A DNA stretch of 21,215 nucleotides from Bacteroidales bacterium (GTDB lineage: Bacteria > Bacteroidota > Bacteroidia > Bacteroidales > UBA7960). The notes beneath the pieces were generated by a model. The model made no database searches. It saw only the letters and a program-made list of their open reading frames with translations, and was not told the origin of the DNA. Position 1 is the stretch's first letter. Every line of letters begins with the position of its first letter. Below are positions 15,836-21,215 of this stretch, piece after piece. The DNA lies in NCBI GenBank assembly GCA_007132825.1, contig SLNX01000213.1:1-21215 (forward strand), given 5' to 3'. The translations under genes and the position numbers were made by a program.

Positions 15836-15875
15836 CTCAACAACTCAACAACTAAACGACTCAACAACTAAACAT
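15836..15875. repeat. Octamer tandem repeat, CTCAACAA type
   Basis: Five consecutive 8-nt units: CTCAACAA, CTCAACAA, CTAAACGA, CTCAACAA, CTAAACAT. They end 4 nt before the first possible start codon of the S9 hydrolase (15880), in the 219-bp divergent region between pcrA and that gene. If transcribed with the hydrolase they would form most of its 5' untranslated region. Confidence 0.75.
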
Positions 15876-15879
15876 CTAT

Positions 15880-16986
15880 ATGCATATGAAACCACAATTC
15901 TTACAATTTCTCAGAACGATCACCCTGTCAGCGGCGTTAGTCTTTTCCATAAATGCCATCGGACAGGTTTCAAACGAACAGTTGCTCAGGAACCAGGAGG
16001 CCATTCTAGAGCATCTGGGCGACCTACGCTACCGTTTTGATGTGCTGGAGAAGGCTATTGACGACATCATGTGGCACAAGGTGGTTGGTGACGTGGCTTA
16101 TGTCGACAAGCTTTTTATGGCCGGTCCACCGCCCAGGGATGCAGAGCAGGCTACGACGCTATTGGGCAAAAACCCCATTAAATTCTGGACCTATGTTTTC
16201 ATTCCCAGGGACATTGACCCGACAAAGAAATATCCTTTGCTTGTTTTTCCACATGGGGGTGTTCATGGTGACTTCAACACCTATTATACGCACATCATCC
16301 GCGAATTGATGGCACAGCAATACATTGTGGTAGCACCCGAATACCGTGGCAGTACAGGCTATGGGAAGAGACATCATAAGCTGATCGATTATGGTGGGTT
16401 GGAGAATGATGACACACACGAGAGTATGCTGATGATGCTTGAAAATTATGATATTGTAGATCCCGCGCGGGTTGGACTGATTGGTTGGAGCCATGGTGGG
16501 ATGATCTCCCTGATGACAGCTTTCGAGCATCCCGATGATTACAAGGCGATATTCGCCGGAGTTCCGGTCAGCGACCTGATAGCCAGGATGGGCTACAAGC
16601 GGCCGGCCTATGAGATGGATTGGTTTGCCGCTGACCACCATATCGGACAAATGGTTCACGAGAACATTGAAGAATACCGGCGTCGCTCTCCTGTTTATCA
16701 CGCGCACAAACTTGAAACACCCCTGCTCATTCATACCAATACGATCGACGAAGATGTGCATGTGCTGGAAGTGCAAAACCTGATTAATACCCTAAAGGCT
16801 CACAATAAGGATTTTGAATATCGCATCTATGAAGATGTTCCTGGCGGCCATTCTTTTGACCGCATGGATCACCGTGAAGGGCGCGACATCCGTTTTGAAA
16901 TTTATAAATTTCTGGAAAAACATCTCAACCCGCCCAAGCCATTCCGCAATGTGAAAGAGATGGAACAAGCTGCGTATCGATATTAA
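15880..16986 (+). CDS. Exported S9-type prolyl-oligopeptidase-like serine hydrolase
   Basis: A 368-residue alpha/beta hydrolase with a signal peptide (about residues 3-29, hydrophobic core TITLSAALVFSINAIG, likely cleaved after GQ), so it acts in the periplasm or outside. Residues about 30-100 form a helical N-terminal segment with no recognised domain. The catalytic domain (about 103-350) has HGG at 125-127 (oxyanion hole), EYRGSTGYG (154-162), the nucleophile motif GWSHGG with Ser204, the acid Asp290 in a DxxV setting, and His324 in GGHSFDR. The beta-propeller that usually precedes this domain in S9 peptidases is missing; the chain is full length, so this is a propeller-less form and may be an esterase as well as a peptidase. 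Two starts are possible, 15880 and 15886; the second gives a cleaner MKPQF signal peptide. Pcr helicase lies divergently upstream. Confidence 0.85.
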   Translation: MHMKPQFLQFLRTITLSAALVFSINAIGQVSNEQLLRNQEAILEHLGDLRYRFDVLEKAIDDIMWHKVVGDVAYVDKLFMAGPPPRDAEQATTLLGKNPIKFWTYVFIPRDIDPTKKYPLLVFPHGGVHGDFNTYYTHIIRELMAQQYIVVAPEYRGSTGYGKRHHKLIDYGGLENDDTHESMLMMLENYDIVDPARVGLIGWSHGGMISLMTAFEHPDDYKAIFAGVPVSDLIARMGYKRPAYEMDWFAADHHIGQMVHENIEEYRRRSPVYHAHKLETPLLIHTNTIDEDVHVLEVQNLINTLKAHNKDFEYRIYEDVPGGHSFDRMDHREGRDIRFEIYKFLEKHLNPPKPFRNVKEMEQAAYRY

Positions 16987-17000
16987 TACGTTGTGCTGTG

Positions 17001-17063
17001 GCGTTTAGCGTTTAGCGTTTACCTCTAACTCTCAACTCTCAACTTCTCAACTTCAATTCTCAA
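17001..17063. repeat. Heptamer repeats GCGTTTA x3 then CTCTCAA type
   Basis: Three perfect copies of GCGTTTA (17001-17021) run in phase into CCTCTAA, CTCTCAA, CTCTCAA (17022-17042) and looser units (CTTCTCAA, CTTCAA, TTCTCAA) up to 17063. The array begins 14 nt after the S9 hydrolase stop and ends 7 nt before the first promoter-like box of the ribosomal operon. Part of it matches on the opposite strand the GTTGAGA units at 4357-4370. Confidence 0.8.
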
Positions 17064-17070
17064 AATTTAC

Positions 17071-17078
17071 TACCTTTG
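17071..17078 (+). promoter_or_regulatory. Upstream TACCTTTG -7 box (P1) of the rpsL operon
   Basis: TACCTTTG fits the Bacteroidota -7 element. No good TTTG -33 element is seen 19-21 bp upstream, where the heptamer repeat ends. A transcript from here would carry a leader of about 180 nt that includes the hairpin at 17080-17100, the palindrome at 17101-17120 and the second box. The sequence around it (CTACCTTTG, then CCC and AAAA) resembles that of the box at 17179, as if one were a copy of the other. Confidence 0.4.
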
Positions 17079-17079
17079 T

Positions 17080-17120
17080 GCCCCCAAAACAGGGAGGGGC
17101 TTTCTTTGCCGGCAAAGAAA
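17080..17120 (+). promoter_or_regulatory. GC hairpin followed by a perfect 20-bp palindrome in the rpsL leader
   Basis: GCCCC (17080-17084) can pair with GGGGC (17096-17100), leaving an 11-nt loop and followed directly by TTTCTTT, which resembles a short intrinsic terminator or attenuator. Immediately after, 17101-17120 is a perfect palindrome, TTTCTTTGCC followed by its reverse complement GGCAAAGAAA. It lies between the two promoter-like boxes. It may be a protein-binding site or part of an attenuator; the sequence alone does not decide. Confidence 0.5.
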
Positions 17121-17156
17121 AATCTTTGTGCGAGTGAAATTATTTGTAAAACTATA

Positions 17157-17186
17157 TTGGTTTTCAAAAAATAACTTCTACCTTTG
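17157..17186 (+). promoter_or_regulatory. Proximal promoter (P2) of the rpsL operon
   Basis: TACCTTTG at 17179-17186 matches the Bacteroidota -7 consensus, and TTG at 17157-17159 stands at a 19-bp spacing as a -33 element. The predicted transcript start, a few bases past 17186, leaves a leader of about 65-70 nt before the rpsL start codon at 17260. Confidence 0.6.
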
Positions 17187-17198
17187 CACTCCCAAAAA

Positions 17199-17260
17199 AT
17201 GAGATTGAAATAAATTAATTTAATAAAAGAGAAGTTTTTACATTAATTGAGATTGAAATA
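17199..17260 (+). promoter_or_regulatory. rpsL leader: four-codon upstream ORF and 13-bp direct repeat
   Basis: TGAGATTGAAATA occurs at 17200-17212 and again at 17248-17260, 48 bp apart, with no mismatch. The first copy contains a minimal ORF, ATG AGA TTG AAA TAA (17199-17213), close to the predicted 5' end of the P2 transcript; the second copy ends on the first base of the rpsL ATG. The sequence between is A/T-rich. A translational control role is an inference. Confidence 0.45.
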
Positions 17261-17640
17261 TGCCAACAATTCAGCAATTGGTTCGTAAGGGGCGTAAGAA
17301 AGTGACTTACAAGAGTAAGTCACCCGCATTGGATTCTTGTCCTCAGCGTCGTGGTGTTTGTGTTCGTGTTTACACTACCACACCGAAAAAACCGAATTCT
17401 GCTATGCGCAAGGTAGCCAGGGTAAGGCTTACCAACGGAAAAGAGGTAAATGCATACATCCCGGGTGAAGGACATAACCTTCAGGAGCACTCCATTGTAT
17501 TGATACGTGGGGGCAGGGTTAAGGATTTGCCGGGTGTTCGTTACCATATCATTCGCGGTGCTCTTGACACAAGCGGTGTTGAGGGTCGTAATCAGCGCAG
17601 GTCTAAATATGGAACCAAACGGCCGAAGGCAAAAAATTAA
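17260..17640 (+). CDS. rpsL: 30S ribosomal protein S12
   Basis: A 126-residue protein of the decoding centre, first gene of the str operon. The loop [13 protein letters not shown] (41-53) and the segment [14 protein letters not shown] (81-94) are the conserved tRNA-proofreading loops. Lys43 and Lys87, where streptomycin-resistance changes arise, are wild type, and Asp88, the usual beta-methylthiolation site, is present. Length is normal. No Shine-Dalgarno stands before the ATG; the A-rich sequence there is usual for Bacteroidota. The rpsG start follows after 37 nt. Confidence 0.98.
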   Translation: MPTIQQLVRKGRKKVTYKSKSPALDSCPQRRGVCVRVYTTTPKKPNSAMRKVARVRLTNGKEVNAYIPGEGHNLQEHSIVLIRGGRVKDLPGVRYHIIRGALDTSGVEGRNQRRSKYGTKRPKAKN

Positions 17641-17677
17641 TCAGTAAGAAGCAGTTTATACAATATTATATAGTACC

Positions 17678-18145
17678 ATGAGAAAGTCGAAACCAAAAAA
17701 GCGAATTTTGCTTCCAGATCCCAGGTTTAATGATACTTTGGTGACTCGTTTCGTAAACAATTTGATGCTGAGAGGGAAGAAGAACCTTGCTTACAATCTT
17801 TTCTATGAGGCAATTGATATTGTTTCAGAAAAGACCAAGGAAGACGGGCTTGAGGTGTTTAAAAAAGGACTTGCGAACGTGACCCCCGCCGTTGAGGTGC
17901 GCAGCCGACGCATTGGTGGTGCAACATTCCAGATCCCATCAGAGATCCGTCCCGACAGAAAGGTTTCCGTTGGCATTAAGCACATGATCAATTTTGCCCG
18001 CAAGCGTAATGAAAAAGGGATGGCTGCCAAGCTGGCAGGCGAGATAATTGCCGCAAGCAAAGAGGAGGGTGGCGCCTATAAGAGAAAGGAAGATACCCAC
18101 CGGATGGCAGATGCAAACAAAGCGTTTTCACACTTCAGGTTTTAA
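17678..18145 (+). CDS. rpsG: 30S ribosomal protein S7
   Basis: A 155-residue protein that nucleates assembly of the 16S rRNA 3' domain and forms part of the E site. The basic N-terminus (MRKSKPKKR), the core motif [21 protein letters not shown] and the [19 protein letters not shown] beta-hairpin are conserved; it ends near AHFRF-like FSHFRF. In E. coli S7 represses its own operon by binding the S12-S7 gap; the 37-nt gap here is too short for a structure of that kind, so any control is more likely in the rpsL leader. The fusA start follows after 28 nt. Confidence 0.98.
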   Translation: MRKSKPKKRILLPDPRFNDTLVTRFVNNLMLRGKKNLAYNLFYEAIDIVSEKTKEDGLEVFKKGLANVTPAVEVRSRRIGGATFQIPSEIRPDRKVSVGIKHMINFARKRNEKGMAAKLAGEIIAASKEEGGAYKRKEDTHRMADANKAFSHFRF

Positions 18146-18173
18146 AAAAGAAAAAAGAAATCAGGAATAGTTA

Positions 18174-20273
18174 ATGGCCAGAGATCTCACATACACGCGC
18201 AACATCGGTATAATGGCACATATCGACGCCGGTAAGACGACAACTACCGAGCGGATATTGTTCTATACCGGTGTGAACCATCGATTGGGTGAAACCCACG
18301 ATGGTGCTGCAACCATGGACTGGATGGTCCAGGAGCAAGAGCGTGGGATCACTATTACATCGGCCGCCACAACTACTTTCTGGAATTTCAATCAGAATCA
18401 ATATAAGGTTAACATCATAGATACACCCGGCCATGTCGACTTTACCGTAGAAGTGGAGCGGAGCCTTCGTGTGCTGGATGGGGCCATTGCCCTTTTCTGC
18501 GCCGTCGGAGGTGTAGAACCCCAATCTGAAACGGTTTGGCGGCAGGCAGATAAATATAAGGTACCGCGTATCAGTTTTATCAACAAAATGGACCGGGCGG
18601 GTGCCGACTTTTTCAGCGTTGTGGACAAAATCCGCGAACGCCTTGGTATGAATGCAGTTCCGCTTCAGATTCCCATCGGTGAAGAGGAGGAGTTTAAGGG
18701 GGTTATTGACCTGATCACCAACAAAGCATATGTTTGGGAAGAGCAAAGCCTGGGAACGGTTTTTGTTGAAGTGCCAATTCCTGACAACCTCACCGAAACG
18801 GTATTGGAATACAGAACCAAACTGGTTGAAGGTTGTGCCGAAGAGAGTGAGGAGTTGCTTGAGAAGTTCATGGAAGATCCTGATTCGATATCAGAAGATG
18901 AGATGACATCCATCATCCGCAAAGCCACAATCGACCGACGCATTACGCCGGTACTTTGTGGTTCTGCATTTAAAAACAAAGGCATTCAGTCATTACTGGA
19001 TGCCGTAATCAAGTTCCTTCCTTCTCCCCTTGATGTGGAGGCAATTGAAGGAATTCATCCAAAAACAGACAAACACATTATACGTAAGGCCGATGCAAAT
19101 GAGCCCTTTGCTGCATTGGCCTTTAAAATTGCCAACGACCCATATGTGGGCAGGCTTTGCTTTTTCAGGGTATACAGTGGTACACTGAATGCCGGATCTT
19201 ACGTCTACAATGCATCAACAAAGAAGAAAGAGCGGATATCCCGAATCCTTCAGATGCATGCAAACAAACAGAACCCTATAGAAAAGATCGAAGCGGGAGA
19301 CATTGGTGCAGCCGTTGGTTTTAAAAACATTCATACCGGTGACTCACTGTGCGACGAAAAACATCCGGTAATCCTGGAATCCATGACATTCCCCGAGCCG
19401 GTTATCAGTGTTGCCATTGAGCCCAGAACCCAGGCAGACCTTGATAAGCTTAACCTCGCTCTCATGAAACTGGCCGAAGAGGATCCCACATTTGTGGTGA
19501 AGACGGATCCCGACAGTGGTCAGACCATCATAAGCGGAATGGGTGAGCTGCACCTGGAGATCCTCCTCGACAGGTTAAACAGGGAATTTAGAGTGGAAGC
19601 CAACCAGGGTGAACCACAAGTGGCTTACAAAGAGGCAATCACCTCTTTTGTGGAGCACCGGGAGGTCTATAAAAAACAAACCGGTGGCCGTGGAAAATTT
19701 GCAGACATCGTTTTTGAAATTGGGCCTGCAGATGAGGGTGTTACGGGCTTGCAGTTCATTGATGAGGTAAAGGGTGGAAACATCCCAAAGGAATATATCC
19801 CCGCCATTGAGAAGGGCTTTAAAAATGCAATGCAAAATGGGGTGATGGCAGGATTTCCCCTTGAAAGCCTGAAGGTGCGGCTCACTGATGGATCATACCA
19901 TAATGTGGACTCCGATTCGCTGTCTTTTGAGCTTGCTGCCAAAATTGCCTTCAAAAATGCATGCAAAAAGGCATCCACAGTTCTCCTGGAGCCAGTGATG
20001 AAACTTGAAGTGATCACCCCGGAAGAGTACCTTGGCGATGTTGTTGGCGATATCAACCGTCGACGCGGCCACATGAACAACGTTGCAGCAAGGATCAATC
20101 TGCAGGTTGTGAACGCACAAGTGCCTCTGGCGGAAATGTTTGGTTATGTTACCGCACTGCGTACACTGACCAGTGGACGGGCTACTTCCACAATGGAGTT
20201 CAGCCATTTCCAAGAGGTGCCTAAAAATATTTCTGATGAATTGATTTACAAACTATATGGAGTTAAATACTAA
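18174..20273 (+). CDS. fusA: Elongation factor G
   Basis: A 699-residue translational GTPase that drives translocation and, with RRF, ribosome recycling. G1 AHIDAGKTT is at 15-23, G2 RGIT at 57-60, G3 DTPGH at 83-87, G4 NKMD at 137-140, and G5 in LCGSAFKN near 263. Domains II-V follow with the expected length; domain IV carries [12 protein letters not shown] and domain [15 protein letters not shown]. It lies in the str operon between rpsG and rpsJ; tuf does not follow. The operon position suggests the main housekeeping EF-G and not a second recycling-type copy. Confidence 0.98.
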   Translation: MARDLTYTRNIGIMAHIDAGKTTTTERILFYTGVNHRLGETHDGAATMDWMVQEQERGITITSAATTTFWNFNQNQYKVNIIDTPGHVDFTVEVERSLRVLDGAIALFCAVGGVEPQSETVWRQADKYKVPRISFINKMDRAGADFFSVVDKIRERLGMNAVPLQIPIGEEEEFKGVIDLITNKAYVWEEQSLGTVFVEVPIPDNLTETVLEYRTKLVEGCAEESEELLEKFMEDPDSISEDEMTSIIRKATIDRRITPVLCGSAFKNKGIQSLLDAVIKFLPSPLDVEAIEGIHPKTDKHIIRKADANEPFAALAFKIANDPYVGRLCFFRVYSGTLNAGSYVYNASTKKKERISRILQMHANKQNPIEKIEAGDIGAAVGFKNIHTGDSLCDEKHPVILESMTFPEPVISVAIEPRTQADLDKLNLALMKLAEEDPTFVVKTDPDSGQTIISGMGELHLEILLDRLNREFRVEANQGEPQVAYKEAITSFVEHREVYKKQTGGRGKFADIVFEIGPADEGVTGLQFIDEVKGGNIPKEYIPAIEKGFKNAMQNGVMAGFPLESLKVRLTDGSYHNVDSDSLSFELAAKIAFKNACKKASTVLLEPVMKLEVITPEEYLGDVVGDINRRRGHMNNVAARINLQVVNAQVPLAEMFGYVTALRTLTSGRATSTMEFSHFQEVPKNISDELIYKLYGVKY

Positions 20274-20299
20274 AGGAATCATAATAAAAAAGTTGAGCC

Positions 20300-20605
20300 G
20301 TGAGTCATAGAATTCGAATCAAGTTAAAATCATACGATTACAATCTCGTAGACAAGTCTGCCGAGAAAATCGTTAAAACCGTAAAGACAACCGGAGCAGT
20401 AGTGAACGGACCCATTCCGTTGCCTACCAATAAAAGGATCTTTACCGTTCTGCGGTCCCCCTTTGTGAATAAAAAGTCAAGGGAGCAGTTTCAGCTTTGC
20501 TCTTACAAGCGGCTGCTGGACATTTATTCCTCTTCATCTAAAACCGTTGATGCTTTGATGAAGCTTGAATTGCCCAGTGGCGTTGAAGTGGAGATAAAGG
20601 TGTAA
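20300..20605 (+). CDS. rpsJ: 30S ribosomal protein S10
   Basis: A 101-residue protein of the 30S head, also the NusE partner of NusB in antitermination. The sequence [25 protein letters not shown] and the loop [29 protein letters not shown] are typical. The start is GTG at 20300, the only codon that gives the canonical N-terminus; an ATG start is not available in frame nearby. It lies 26 nt after fusA and 39 nt before rplC, so the str and S10 operons are joined here. Confidence 0.97.
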   Translation: MSHRIRIKLKSYDYNLVDKSAEKIVKTVKTTGAVVNGPIPLPTNKRIFTVLRSPFVNKKSREQFQLCSYKRLLDIYSSSSKTVDALMKLELPSGVEVEIKV

Positions 20606-20644
20606 GAAAATTATATAGAAGCGTACAGATAAAAACGACAAGAG

Positions 20645-21215
20645 ATGTCAGGATTAATTGGAAAAAAAATAGGAATGACCAGCATTTTTGATGCCTCTGG
20701 GAAAAATGTCCCATGCACTGTTATTGAAGCTGGTCCTTGTGTTGTTACGCAAATCAGGACCAAGGAAAAGGATGGCTACGAAGCTATTCAACTTGCCTTT
20801 GATGAGCAGAAAGAGAGCCGGACAAACAAGCCAATGAAGGGTCATTTTGACAAGGCGAAAACAACACCCAAAAAGGTTCTAGCAGAATTTACCCGTTTCG
20901 AAAAAGGGGAACGCAAGGAATTTGGTGATGTGCTAACAGCTGATATTTTCATTGAAGGTGAGTTTATTGATGTGGTTGGTATCAGCAAGGGAAAAGGTTT
21001 TCAAGGTGTTGTTAAGCGTCACGGCTTTGCCGGTGTCGGTCAGGCAACCCACGGCCAGCACAACAGGTTGCGTGCTCCCGGATCACTTGGTGCTTCTTCA
21101 TGGCCATCCAGGGTTTTCAAAGGGATGCGCATGGGTGGCAGAACCGGTGGCAATAGGGTTAAGATGATTAACCTTCAGATTATGAAACTGGACCCTGAAA
21201 AGAATATTGTAGTTG
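20645..21215 (+). CDS. rplC: 50S ribosomal protein L3, 3'-truncated by the window
   Basis: The first 190 residues of L3 (usually about 205), an early-assembling protein near the peptidyl-transferase centre. The N-terminus [16 protein letters not shown], the central [17 protein letters not shown] and the extension with [29 protein letters not shown] and [16 protein letters not shown] residues are diagnostic; the Gln in the GATHGQH-type segment, the usual methylation region, is present. The reading frame is open to the window end, so the stop is missing only because the sequence is cut. Confidence 0.96.
   Translation, partial: MSGLIGKKIGMTSIFDASGKNVPCTVIEAGPCVVTQIRTKEKDGYEAIQLAFDEQKESRTNKPMKGHFDKAKTTPKKVLAEFTRFEKGERKEFGDVLTADIFIEGEFIDVVGISKGKGFQGVVKRHGFAGVGQATHGQHNRLRAPGSLGASSWPSRVFKGMRMGGRTGGNRVKMINLQIMKLDPEKNIVV

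Noticed and set aside
15661..15867. N-terminal extension of pcrA to 15867
   Set aside because: The extra 69 residues have no family similarity, cross a TATCTTTG box, and the canonical helicase N-terminus begins at the Met at 15660.
20274..20299. Missing tuf gene between fusA and rpsJ as a deletion
   Set aside because: fusA followed directly by rpsJ is the normal order in Bacteroidota, with tuf elsewhere.

Overview
The window reads as chromosomal DNA of a Bacteroidota (probably Bacteroidales-type) bacterium. Supporting signs are four upstream boxes of the Bacteroidota -7 type (TAYCTTTG, fitting TAnnTTTG), the near absence of Shine-Dalgarno sequences, a DUF4290 gene next to murA, a GSFTSA-type sigma-54 response regulator, the gene order rpsL-rpsG-fusA-rpsJ-rplC with no tuf after fusA, and a one-chain pyruvate:ferredoxin oxidoreductase typical of an anaerobic or fermentative metabolism. 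The taxon is an inference; there is no rRNA or tRNA gene in the window.

Layout. 1-2793 (+): 3' part of nifJ/por, ended by a good intrinsic terminator. 2848-3056: an intergenic stretch with two nested inverted repeats. 3057-5785 (-): two exported proteins, an erythromycin-esterase-family enzyme followed by an outer-membrane beta-barrel protein of an uncharacterised family. 5867-11136 (-): a closely packed run grpE, dnaJ, ABC ATPase, ABC-2 permease, and a sigma-54-type response regulator with no DNA-binding domain. 11271-13206 (-): DUF4290 gene and murA, separated by 1 nt; this MurA has Asp where the catalytic Cys is usual. 13324-15660 (-): PcrA/UvrD helicase. 15880-16986 (+): exported S9-type serine hydrolase. 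17260-21215 (+): start of the str/S10 ribosomal operon (rpsL, rpsG, fusA, rpsJ, rplC, the last cut by the window end).

How the parts relate. Most of the window is core housekeeping: pyruvate oxidation, protein folding, cell-wall synthesis, DNA repair and translation. The less ordinary material lies in the gaps. Four intergenic regions hold different short tandem repeats with a 7- or 8-bp period, and the rpsL leader holds two promoter-like boxes, a GC hairpin, a perfect 20-bp palindrome, a four-codon upstream ORF and a 13-bp direct repeat that ends on the rpsL start codon. I did not find a convincing new defence or mobile system; the better candidates for follow-up are the HTH-less regulator in the chaperone/ABC operon, the barrel-protein family, the intergenic repeats and the rpsL leader.
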